A stretch of 64,000 bases of DNA, from the NCBI RefSeq assembly GCF_009931695.1, contig NZ_CP048000.1, positions 1,701,001 to 1,765,000 of the forward strand, in the 5' to 3' direction. Each line of letters opens with the position of its first letter. Positions within the stretch are counted from its first letter, which is position 1. Under the pieces are notes generated by a model that saw only the letters and a list, made by a program, of their open reading frames with translations, did not search any database and had not been told where the DNA came from. The position numbers and the translations under genes were made by a program. Positions 54,958-62,459 of the stretch are shown here, piece after piece. This DNA is from Anaerocolumna sedimenticola. Lineage in GTDB: Bacteria; Bacillota; Clostridia; Lachnospirales; Lachnospiraceae.

Positions 54958-56037
54958 ATGAAAGATTTAAAAAGATATACAACTGTCCTGAAAATTATTA
55001 TTTTCCTTTTAGTCATTAATATTATAGTTGGCGGAAATTTTGTCTTTACGGTTCTTGCTTACATATTTACCTGCCTGTTGATGATTATCCGTACGTTAAT
55101 GGTACCATCGGAAAGTAAGATAAAAAAATACTTAATTCTATTATATATTGTTATCATGTCATTACAAATAACTTTTATTTCTCTCGCCACTTTCCAACCG
55201 GATCATTCGGAGCTTCAAAGATTTCTAGACAGACTTTTTGGCGCAGCTGTAATATGGTTTCCTTTCCTAATAGAACGATTTGTAACAATTAACAAATATT
55301 CCAGTTTTTATTTACCATCCGCGCAAGAAGTTTCAAGCATAAGTTTTGCTGATATTAAATCAGGCAGGGATAAAATAATCAATACCATGGAGACAGTAAC
55401 CAAAGCCGGAAAAGCATTTTCAGTAGAAAACCTGAAAGAAATCAAAAATGATCTGCATCGCCATAATTCTTTTCAGTATATAAACAAAGGTGTGCTGACG
55501 AAAGAGTACTTTGAAGAGGCTGAAAAATGGCTTGAAGACAGGCATATATACATTATCCTGTCTAACACCGGAAGTCCGGCCAGTGAAATCATCTCCACTT
55601 TTACAAGAAAGCAGTATAATCATGCATCCTTATCCTTTGATCCGGAACTAAAGACCATAATCAGTTATAATGGCGGGGAACGAGTATATCCGCCTGGTCT
55701 GAATTACGAAATGCTGGATTTTTTCAATAAGAAAGCGGATGCCTCCATCCTTGTATATAAACTGCCGTGCACCCAGGAACAAAAAACAATCATACTGGAT
55801 AAGGTGAAAGAAATCAACCGAGATGGAAGTGCGTACAATCTAATGGGATTAGTTTTGAGATATTCCCATAAACCCAATATTATGTTCTGTTCCCAGTTTG
55901 TCTATAAAATGCTAAACTTTGCTGGAATTGCCTATTTTGAAAAAAGGGATGGAGAAGTAAAACCTACGGATTTAATAGAAATGGATTATTATCGAAGACT
56001 GCAATTTGTATATGAAATGAAGCTGAACGAAAATTAA
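54958..56037 (+). CDS. Membrane protein with YiiX-like cysteine hydrolase domain
   Basis: The 359-residue protein has about three N-terminal membrane segments (IIIFLLVINIIVGGNFVFTVLAYIFTCL, LYIVIMSLQITFISLA) and a cytosolic or surface domain with HIYIILSNTGSP, YNHASLSFD (His222) and NIMFCSQFVYKML (Cys311). The His and Cys in that order fit the permuted NlpC/P60 or YiiX/YebB-type papain-like fold. Such proteins cut amide or thioester bonds; the target is unknown. Start ATG 54958 follows TAGGAGAT. It is a good candidate for a cell-envelope role. Confidence 0.7.
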   Translation: MKDLKRYTTVLKIIIFLLVINIIVGGNFVFTVLAYIFTCLLMIIRTLMVPSESKIKKYLILLYIVIMSLQITFISLATFQPDHSELQRFLDRLFGAAVIWFPFLIERFVTINKYSSFYLPSAQEVSSISFADIKSGRDKIINTMETVTKAGKAFSVENLKEIKNDLHRHNSFQYINKGVLTKEYFEEAEKWLEDRHIYIILSNTGSPASEIISTFTRKQYNHASLSFDPELKTIISYNGGERVYPPGLNYEMLDFFNKKADASILVYKLPCTQEQKTIILDKVKEINRDGSAYNLMGLVLRYSHKPNIMFCSQFVYKMLNFAGIAYFEKRDGEVKPTDLIEMDYYRRLQFVYEMKLNEN

Positions 56038-56217
56038 AAGGTGAGATTAGGCGGACAGGCGGGATAACTATTACAGATATGGGATTCGCACAGGTAATGC
56101 TAAATTAGATTAAGGTAAAAAATCAATTACTGTTCGCTTGTCTATAAATTATAATTATCTTAAGTTATTTCGTTCTTTTATGGGGAATACTTTTATTAAA
56201 AATTAACATGAATAATA

Positions 56218-56246
56218 TTGATAAATCTGAAAATTTTCATTATAAT
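56218..56246 (+). promoter_or_regulatory. Sigma-A promoter for the lspA-like gene
   Basis: TTGATA (56218-56223), 17 bases, TATAAT (56241-56246) is near-consensus. It lies 89 bases before the lspA-like start. The gap from 56038 holds no gene. Confidence 0.78.
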
Positions 56247-56334
56247 GATTGATAAGTAAGATTTATTCACTATTTATGCTAAGTTATACTATAGTTCCTA
56301 ATATAATTCAAACCAAACCGAGCGGAGGAGTATA

Positions 56335-56781
56335 ATGATCTATATTCTTATTGTAGCGTTGATTTTTATCACTGAATATAAAATAAAGAAATATATTGAA
56401 GAAAATAAGGAAATGCATAAAAAAGAAGAAATACTAAATGGCAATATTATTTTGGAACGTTATCATAATAAAGGTGCAATGCTAAACTTTATGGAGGATA
56501 AGGTAGAGCTGGTAAAGAAGATAACCGTTGCTCTGGTGGGTGTTCTTATATTACTTTTTGCGATGCTTCTGCCTAAAAAAGGGAATCGTGTCTTGAAATT
56601 TGCATTAGCCCTTATATTAGGCGGTGCTTTAAGTAATGTACACGACCGTTTGATCAGAGGATATGTAGTTGACTATTTTAGTTTTAAGTTCCTGAAAAAG
56701 ATAATATTTAATATTTCGGATATCTGTATCTTTCTTGGATCCGCACTTATTACCTTATTATCACTATTTAAAAAAGACTAA
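56335..56781 (+). CDS. lspA: Signal peptidase II-like protein
   Basis: LspA is a membrane aspartyl peptidase that cuts lipoprotein signals after lipid attachment. The 148-residue protein has four membrane segments, the N-x-G motif YHNKGAMLNF at about 43-52 and the catalytic GGALSNVHDRLIRGYVVDYF (Asp113) with FNISD (Asp129). Both catalytic Asp residues are present. The first segment is short and its charged EEILNGNIILERYH loop is unusual, so it is a divergent LspA and possibly a second copy. It has a strong AGCGGAGGAG ribosome binding site and stands alone; lipoproteins such as that at 59577 would be its substrates. Confidence 0.85.
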   Translation: MIYILIVALIFITEYKIKKYIEENKEMHKKEEILNGNIILERYHNKGAMLNFMEDKVELVKKITVALVGVLILLFAMLLPKKGNRVLKFALALILGGALSNVHDRLIRGYVVDYFSFKFLKKIIFNISDICIFLGSALITLLSLFKKD

Positions 56782-56963
56782 AAATAATAAAAAATAGTGA
56801 TTACGATGAACAATTTGGTCAATATGATGATGTTGGGTCAAAAGCACTTTAAACATAGACATTATGAATACAGTGTATATATACTCTGGTATTCATTCAA
56901 ATATTCAAAAAGCAAAATTGCCTTTCTGACACTCAACTCTATCAATAAATAAACAAGTATATA

Positions 56964-57012
56964 GCCATGAATTAAAGTAAGCCAGTCCTGTCGGCTTATT
57001 ATTAATTCATGG
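56964..57012 (+). repeat. Large inverted repeat after lspA
   Basis: GCCATGAATTAAAGTAAGCC (56964-56983) pairs with GGCTTATTATTAATTCATGG (56993-57012), a near-perfect 19-20 bp stem with one bulge and nine-base loop. It is not followed by a T-run. The remainder of the 840-base gap (56782-57621) holds two terminators, a promoter for the sugar cluster and no credible gene. Confidence 0.65.
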
Positions 57013-57200
57013 TTATATGATTTATTTATTCTCTTATTTTAGTAGTTCCAATACGGTTTGGGGTATCTGGTTCGCCCTAAAGAAAAGAAGTGCCATAAAA
57101 ATGGAGAAAGCTGAAAATATTAGCAAAAGATATAAAGTAATATTCCTTAAGGATTCCTATATTATGATTATAGAAGAGTGTTAATAAAGATAATAACAAA

Positions 57201-57242
57201 AAAAACAGGAGAAACGTAACCTTTATGTTTCTCCTGTTTTTT
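57201..57242. terminator. Bidirectional terminator
   Basis: AAAAACAGGAGAAAC (57201-57215) pairs perfectly with GTTTCTCCTGTTTTT (57227-57241) and is flanked by A- and T-runs, so it can stop transcription on both strands. It fits a boundary between the A+T-rich block and the sugar cluster. Confidence 0.85.
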
Positions 57243-57287
57243 GAATTCTTTTTATAGAAAGAAATTGTATCTGAGTTATTGGTCGTT

Positions 57288-57313
57288 AAAAGCAGCTTTT
57301 TGCTGCTTTTTTT
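57288..57313 (+). terminator. Second terminator
   Basis: AAAAGCAGC (57288-57296) pairs perfectly with GCTGCTTTT (57302-57310) around TTTTT, followed by TTT. Directly downstream of the previous hairpin, it forms a double stop on the plus strand. Confidence 0.8.
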
Positions 57314-57430
57314 GTTGCGCAATATAGTGCGGTAACATGGGAAGATTTGTTGCTCAAGGTTGCTCAAAAATATGGAATATTTTGGCGGAATTATACAATA
57401 CAGAATAAAATATATTTGGAATTATGCAAA

Positions 57431-57459
57431 TTGAATTAAAAATGTTATAAGCGTATTAT
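57431..57459 (+). promoter_or_regulatory. Candidate sigma-A promoter of the sugar-uptake cluster
   Basis: TTGAAT (57431-57436), 17 bases, TATTAT (57454-57459). Transcription would begin near 57466, about 155 bases before the first permease. A GCCGTC-rich hairpin-like stretch near 57545-57562 lies in the leader. Confidence 0.5.
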
Positions 57460-57621
57460 AAAAAAAGAGCTATTTAGGTAATAAATGCACTATAGGATCA
57501 GCTGTAGATAAGAGTAACTGTTAATAATGCACATTTTCCGAAAAACCGCTTTGACGGCGGTAGCGAAGTGAGAAAGAGAGGATGAGAAGTTACACAAAAA
57601 ATAAAAAGAAAGGAAGAAAAA

Positions 57622-58566
57622 ATGAGGAAAGTAACAAATAACAATCGGTATAAGGTGCCATTCTTTAAAACCGTAAGAAAACATTGGATGTTGCTGGCTA
57701 TGCTGTCTCCGGCGCTTTTATATGTGATTATTTTCTCATATATACCTATGACGGGTATTGTGCTGGCATTTAAGAATTATCAGTATTCCGGCGGCATCTA
57801 TGGGTCTCCGTGGACAGGGCTGGACAATTTTAGGGCGCTGCTGGTAGCGGGAAAGTTGGGACAGGTAACACGTAATACACTGTTGTACAATATTGCATTC
57901 CTTATATTGGGTGTAATTTTTGAAATGGGCAGCGCAATATTGCTAAATGAGTTGTTTGGCAGACAATTCAAGAAGATAGCCCAATCCTTTATGTTCCTGC
58001 CATATTTCATCAGCTGGGTTGTAGCTGGCGCAATTATGTATAACATATTCAATTATGAGAGGGGTGTATTCAACCACATTCTGAATATGCTGGGAATGAA
58101 TTCTTTCGATTTATATAATACGCCCGGAGCATGGATTGTCGTCTTGATTTTCTTGAAGATATGGAAGCAGACTGGATATGGGTCCGTCGTATATCTGGCT
58201 GCCATAACCGGACTGGACCAGGAGATGTTTGAAGCATCTTCTATAGATGGAGCCAGCGTTTGGCAGAAAATCAGATATATCACGATTCCTTCCCTGATAC
58301 CTACCATGATGATACTGGTGTTGTTAGGTATCGGCAATATTTTCAGGGGCGACTTCGGTCTGTTCTACCAGACAGTGAAGAGCAGTGCGCTGCTCCAGCC
58401 TGTGACGGATGTCATAGATACCTATGTGTTCCGGCTGTTGATTACTAACAGCGATATCGGCGTATCAGCCGCCGCCGGTTTGTATCAATCGGTACTCTGT
58501 TTTGTAACAATTACTGTCTGCAACAAGCTCGTCAAAAAAATGAACCCGGATTATTCCCTGTATTAA
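57622..58566 (+). CDS. Sugar ABC transporter permease (LplB-type)
   Basis: The 314-residue protein has six hydrophobic segments (MLSPALLYVIIFSYIPMTGIVLAF, LLYNIAFLILGVIFEMGSAILL and others) and the permease coupling loop EASSIDGASVWQKIRYITIPSLIP (about 203-226), the EAA motif that docks the ATPase. This is the LplB/YtcP group, which uses an ATPase coded elsewhere (MsmX type). AAAGGAAGA precedes ATG 57622. The DNA here is clearly more G+C-rich than the glycan region. Confidence 0.92.
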   Translation: MRKVTNNNRYKVPFFKTVRKHWMLLAMLSPALLYVIIFSYIPMTGIVLAFKNYQYSGGIYGSPWTGLDNFRALLVAGKLGQVTRNTLLYNIAFLILGVIFEMGSAILLNELFGRQFKKIAQSFMFLPYFISWVVAGAIMYNIFNYERGVFNHILNMLGMNSFDLYNTPGAWIVVLIFLKIWKQTGYGSVVYLAAITGLDQEMFEASSIDGASVWQKIRYITIPSLIPTMMILVLLGIGNIFRGDFGLFYQTVKSSALLQPVTDVIDTYVFRLLITNSDIGVSAAAGLYQSVLCFVTITVCNKLVKKMNPDYSLY

Positions 58567-58584
58567 TGGAAGGAGAGCAATGTT

Positions 58585-59493
58585 ATGTCAAATAGAAAGA
58601 TAAATCATGGCAGGCGTATGAGTAAGGATACCCTTGCAGTAAATGTGTTAGGTTATGTAATGATTGGTTTATTTGCCCTGATTTGTGTAATTCCCTTTTA
58701 TCTGATCATTGTGGCATCCTTTACACCGGAAGCTTCTCTGATTCGTAACGGATATCCTCTGATACTTACCGAATTCAGTGTACAGAGCTATCTCCTGTGT
58801 CTGAAAAATCCGCTTTCGATATTAAAGGCTTATGGAACTACGATCGGTGTTACCGCTGCTGGCACAGTACTATCCGTATTTGTGGCATCTATGACAGGGT
58901 ATGTGCTGTCACGTAAGGATTTCCCTTGGCGGAATAAGCTCTCATTTTTCTTTTTCTTCACCACATTGTTTAATGGAGGATTGGTGCCCTGGTATATGAT
59001 GTGCATACGTTATCTGAATTTTAAGAATTCTTATCTGGGAGTTCTGCTGCCGTTAATGTTCTCCGTATGGAATATGATAATCGCCAAGTCTTTTATGAAT
59101 GGTATTCCCAATGCAATCAGTGAATCAGCCAAGATGGACAGAGCAAATGATTTTGTGATCTTCACCCGTCTGATTCTGCCATTGAGTAAGCCGCTGCTGG
59201 CAACCTTAAGCCTGTTCTCCGCACTGGCCTACTGGAACGACTGGTACAATTGTATGCTGTATATTACAAATGAAAATATGTTTACCTTGCAGTATTATCT
59301 GCAAAGAATACTGGGAAGTGCAGAAGCTATGAGACTCGTGGCGGAGAAGTCGGGTATCGCACTTCCGTCCGTCCCTCTGGAGAGTATGAAGATGGCAATG
59401 ACGGTAATTGCTACCGGACCTATCGTACTACTGTATCCTTTTGTACAGCGCTATTTTGTCAAGGGGCTTACGATTGGCTCAGTCAAAGGGTGA
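58585..59493 (+). CDS. Sugar ABC transporter permease (LplC-type)
   Basis: The 302-residue partner permease has hydrophobic LGYVMIGLFALICVIPFYLIIVASF near the start and the EAA loop ISESAKMDRANDFVIFTRLILPLSKPLLATL (about 177-207). The two permeases form the membrane channel for the sugar brought by the lipoprotein at 59577. ATG 58585 follows AAGGAGAGC. It lies 18 bases after the first permease; no ATPase gene is in the window. Confidence 0.92.
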   Translation: MSNRKINHGRRMSKDTLAVNVLGYVMIGLFALICVIPFYLIIVASFTPEASLIRNGYPLILTEFSVQSYLLCLKNPLSILKAYGTTIGVTAAGTVLSVFVASMTGYVLSRKDFPWRNKLSFFFFFTTLFNGGLVPWYMMCIRYLNFKNSYLGVLLPLMFSVWNMIIAKSFMNGIPNAISESAKMDRANDFVIFTRLILPLSKPLLATLSLFSALAYWNDWYNCMLYITNENMFTLQYYLQRILGSAEAMRLVAEKSGIALPSVPLESMKMAMTVIATGPIVLLYPFVQRYFVKGLTIGSVKG

Positions 59494-59530
59494 GGGAGCT
59501 CTTCGGTGTCAGGTTAATGTTAGTGTATCC

Positions 59531-59547
59531 GAAGCAATAATTGCTTC
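59531..59547 (+). promoter_or_regulatory. Small hairpin before the binding-protein gene
   Basis: GAAGCAA (59531-59537) pairs perfectly with TTGCTTC (59541-59547). It lies between permease and binding-protein genes, where such stems often alter the relative protein amounts. A further GGGCAG/CTGCCC stem (61253-61269) follows the binding-protein stop. Neither has a T-run. Confidence 0.4.
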
Positions 59548-59576
59548 AGAACATAAATAAGAAGGAGAGAGAATAA

Positions 59577-61238
59577 ATGAAAAAGAACAAACTAGTATCA
59601 ATCATTTTAATTCTATGTCTGTTGGTTACAATGCTTGCTGGATGCGGCCGATCTTCAACAACTGCCACGGACAACAGCTCCGGTACTGCAAAAGTCACGG
59701 AGTCTGCAAAAACAGGGAGTGAGGCAACAGCAACGGAAACGTCGTCAGTTTCTCTGGATGGCCTGCCGGAATCCGTAAGTGCAGGCACTATTGCTGCATC
59801 ACCGGATTTCTATTCGAATACTGATTTGAGTAAGGACTATACCGTTAACATGTATCTCATCGGCGATACCCCTAAAGCTTGGGACGAGGTGCTTTTGAAG
59901 GTTAATGAATATTTAAAACCCTATAACACACAGCTTGCAGTAACATTCATGAGCTGGAGTGATTATCAGACCATGTATTCCCTGGTGTTAGCAGGCGGTG
60001 AGGACGTAGATCTGATTTTTACAGCCCCCTGGTGTTATATGTATAATGAAGCAGCAAAGGGTTCCTTCTATGAACTAAAAGATGATTTTATCACAAACTA
60101 TATGCCCCTAACCAGAAAATATCAGGCAGATGAGAGCTGGAGTGAAACCAATATTGCCGGAAAAACAGTTGCAGTTCCCTCTAATGTTGCTACGCCTATG
60201 GGTAAGATTGTAGCAGTACGTCAGGATCTGATGGAGAAATACGGAATGTCTGAGCTTAAGACTTGGGATGATTACAAGAAATTTATGCTCACCATTGCTG
60301 AAAAAGAAACCCCAGGCAGTGGTATCTATGCACTGGCAGCAGCTACCGATAATAATGAACTGTGGGATGTATACCGTCAGCAGTCCGACACTTTCCTGGC
60401 TTTGGACAGCAGCTATCTGGATATGATGTATCAATATAACGGCGGTATCCCTGCTAAGGAGGATATCAAGCTGGCTTATGAGTATGACAGCTTCCGCAAT
60501 TTCGCCAAGGATATGAAGGAAATGGCTGATGCAGGATGCTGGAGCCGCAGTGCTCTGACCAACACAGTAACAGATGATGATGCTTTCGGCAATTTGCAGG
60601 GTGCTTCCATCGCATGGAATGCTTCCGTATTCACCTACATGGAGCAGGCAGAGAAGACGGCTGGTGTAAAATGTATGGCGTATGATCTCACCACTGACCA
60701 TCTGGTAGGTGCAGAGGCATATTCCAACAATGATATGGCAATCGCAGCAGGTTCCAAAAATCCTGAGCGTGCCGCTATGATTCTTGATATGATGAAATTC
60801 GATACTTATTTGAACAGACTCCTTATTCTTGGTGTTGAAGGCGAGCATTACAGTATCGATGCTAAAGGCCAATATACAGAGCTGGATAAGGCCACTGATT
60901 TTGCGGCATCCGCAATCTCCGCTTCATGGGCAATCAAGAACGGTAATTTGACTGAAGCAGGTGTACCTGAGCGTGAGAAAGCCATCACCGATTCATGGCA
61001 GGATCGTGTGGTTATGAATCCCACCATCACCTTTGTATTTGATGATACGAAAGTTAAATCCAATGTCGCTGCTGTAACGGCTGTCCTTACGGATTATGTT
61101 CCTTCGCTTGAACTTGGTCTGGTGGATGATGTTGACGCCTCATTAAATGAGATGCTTCAGAAATGCAAGGATTCCGGTTTGCAGGAGATATACGATGAAT
61201 TTTATAAACAGTATGATGCGTGGTTGGCAACCCGTTAA
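59577..61238 (+). CDS. Sugar-binding lipoprotein of the ABC transporter
   Basis: The 553-residue protein has a lipoprotein signal (MKKNKLVSIILILCLLVTML, then the lipobox LAGC with Cys23), a Ser/Thr-rich linker (about 25-65) and a large binding domain: YTVNMYLIGDTPKAWDEVLLKVNEYL, VTFMSWSDYQTMYSLVLAGGEDVDLIFTAPW and NNDMAIAAGSKNPERAAMILDMMKF. It would be attached outside the membrane and hand sugar to the permeases. Length and layout fit the LplA/YtcQ group. GGAGAGAGAA is the SD. Substrate unknown; a beta-linked oligosaccharide is guessed from the GH2 enzyme downstream. Confidence 0.92.
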   Translation: MKKNKLVSIILILCLLVTMLAGCGRSSTTATDNSSGTAKVTESAKTGSEATATETSSVSLDGLPESVSAGTIAASPDFYSNTDLSKDYTVNMYLIGDTPKAWDEVLLKVNEYLKPYNTQLAVTFMSWSDYQTMYSLVLAGGEDVDLIFTAPWCYMYNEAAKGSFYELKDDFITNYMPLTRKYQADESWSETNIAGKTVAVPSNVATPMGKIVAVRQDLMEKYGMSELKTWDDYKKFMLTIAEKETPGSGIYALAAATDNNELWDVYRQQSDTFLALDSSYLDMMYQYNGGIPAKEDIKLAYEYDSFRNFAKDMKEMADAGCWSRSALTNTVTDDDAFGNLQGASIAWNASVFTYMEQAEKTAGVKCMAYDLTTDHLVGAEAYSNNDMAIAAGSKNPERAAMILDMMKFDTYLNRLLILGVEGEHYSIDAKGQYTELDKATDFAASAISASWAIKNGNLTEAGVPEREKAITDSWQDRVVMNPTITFVFDDTKVKSNVAAVTAVLTDYVPSLELGLVDDVDASLNEMLQKCKDSGLQEIYDEFYKQYDAWLATR

Positions 61239-61372
61239 CAGGCAGATTATAGGGGCAGGCATTCTGCCCTCTTCTATGGACAAGAAAACTACTCTGCAGT
61301 TTTCTATCGAAATATAAGAATTCTGCCGGAGAAACGAAATTCTTACTCCCTGTTTCAAGTAATATTTGCGGA

Positions 61373-61382
61373 CGCTTAAGCG
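61373..61382 (+). promoter_or_regulatory. Possible LacI-type operator
   Basis: CGCTTAAGCG is a perfect ten-base palindrome 59 bases before the LacI-family gene. LacI-family sites are palindromes of about this kind, so it may be the regulator's own operator. No second copy was found before the permease gene, which weakens the case. Confidence 0.3.
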
Positions 61383-61440
61383 ACCAAGTTGCGTTAGTAT
61401 GAAAAGCTGGCAGGATCTTTATTAAAGAGGAGGAAGAAAT

Positions 61441-62436
61441 ATAACATACGATGAGATTGCAAAAAATCTGGGAGTATCCAAGAGCACTGTTTCCCGGGCA
61501 TTATCCGGAAAGGGAAGAATTGGGGAAACTACCAGGATAAAAATACGCTCCTACGCCCAAAAGCATGGGAAATGGCAGGGAGATAAACAGGCAGCAGAGC
61601 ATTCCAAAACAAAAAACATTGCAGTAGTAATTCCTACGGATGCGTATACTACAAGTATTCCTTTCTTTTATGAATGCCTGCTGGGAGTCAGTGAAGTGGC
61701 GTCAATGCTCAAGTATAGTGTACTGATTACAATTGGTGCACCAGGTGATATATCCGGTATTCAGGCACTTGTGGAGAAAAATGAAGTGGATGGACTGATC
61801 CTGTTGCGCAATATTGAGGATGACAAGCTTTTAAAGTATCTTGTTGAGAATCATTTTCCCACAGGTCTGGCTGGCACCTGTAATTATGAAGAAGTGATTC
61901 AGGTGGATATTGATAACAGGGCGGCTTCGGAAAGCCTGGTATCTCTGTTGATTGGCCAGGGATACCGCCGTTTCGCAACGGTGGTGGGGGACTCGGCCTA
62001 TCATGTAAATAGGTGTCGGTGTCAGGGCTGTTATGATGCCTTTGATAAGCATGGACTGCCCAGGGAACAACAGATGTTTTATCCAAACTTTGTAAATATG
62101 GAGCTGATAGATAGTATCATCAGTGATATGTTTGCTAGAAAAATAGAGTGTATCATGTGCGGAGATGATGTAATCTGTACAAGAATTATGTCAAGACTGC
62201 AGGCAGAGGGGTATCGGATTCCCAGGGATATTTCCATTGCATCCCTGCATAACAGTACGAATTTGGACTGCTTCTCACCTGCGGTCACTTCAATCAATGT
62301 CTCTGGAAGACAGGTTGGTAATATGGTTAGCAAGCAGCTGATTAACCGGCTTAAGGGAGAGGCTTACAATGCCAAGACTAATCCGGGTTATGAGATTCTG
62401 TTGCGCAAATCAATAGGGAAAATGTATTCTGTATAA
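61441..62436 (+). CDS. LacI-family regulator lacking a standard start codon
   Basis: Hand translation of the frame upstream of the GTG at 61696 gives a full LacI DNA-binding domain: TYDEIAKNLGVSKSTVSRALSG and KGRIGETTRIKIRSYAQKHG. The periplasmic-binding-like ligand domain follows (NIAVVIPTDAYTTSIPFFYE, VDGLILLRNIEDDKLLKYLV, CIMCGDDVICTRIMSRLQ, ISIASLHNSTNLDCFSPAVTSIN). The total of 332 codons is family length. GGAGG (61429-61433) is seven bases before ATA 61441 (where ATG is expected); no ATG, GTG or TTG occurs in frame until 61696, and a stop lies at 61423. So either AUA is used, or the gene lost its start and only a truncated protein could be made. Confidence 0.8.
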   Translation: MTYDEIAKNLGVSKSTVSRALSGKGRIGETTRIKIRSYAQKHGKWQGDKQAAEHSKTKNIAVVIPTDAYTTSIPFFYECLLGVSEVASMLKYSVLITIGAPGDISGIQALVEKNEVDGLILLRNIEDDKLLKYLVENHFPTGLAGTCNYEEVIQVDIDNRAASESLVSLLIGQGYRRFATVVGDSAYHVNRCRCQGCYDAFDKHGLPREQQMFYPNFVNMELIDSIISDMFARKIECIMCGDDVICTRIMSRLQAEGYRIPRDISIASLHNSTNLDCFSPAVTSINVSGRQVGNMVSKQLINRLKGEAYNAKTNPGYEILLRKSIGKMYSV

Positions 62437-62459
62437 GAAAGATAGGAGAGGTAGGGAAA

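Noticed and set aside
54837..55019. 60-codon frame before the YiiX-like gene
   Set aside because: It overlaps the start of the well-supported gene at 54958 and has no motif or start signal.
56806..56952. 48-codon plus-strand frame after lspA
   Set aside because: Open from ATG to TAA but without a ribosome binding site or recognisable composition.
57077..57367. 96-codon minus-strand frame
   Set aside because: It is built from two terminator hairpins and A/T runs; the product is low-complexity.
60108..60872. 254-codon minus-strand frame opposite the binding lipoprotein
   Set aside because: It has no ribosome binding site or recognisable domain, and lies entirely inside a well-supported gene; it is a reading-frame shadow.
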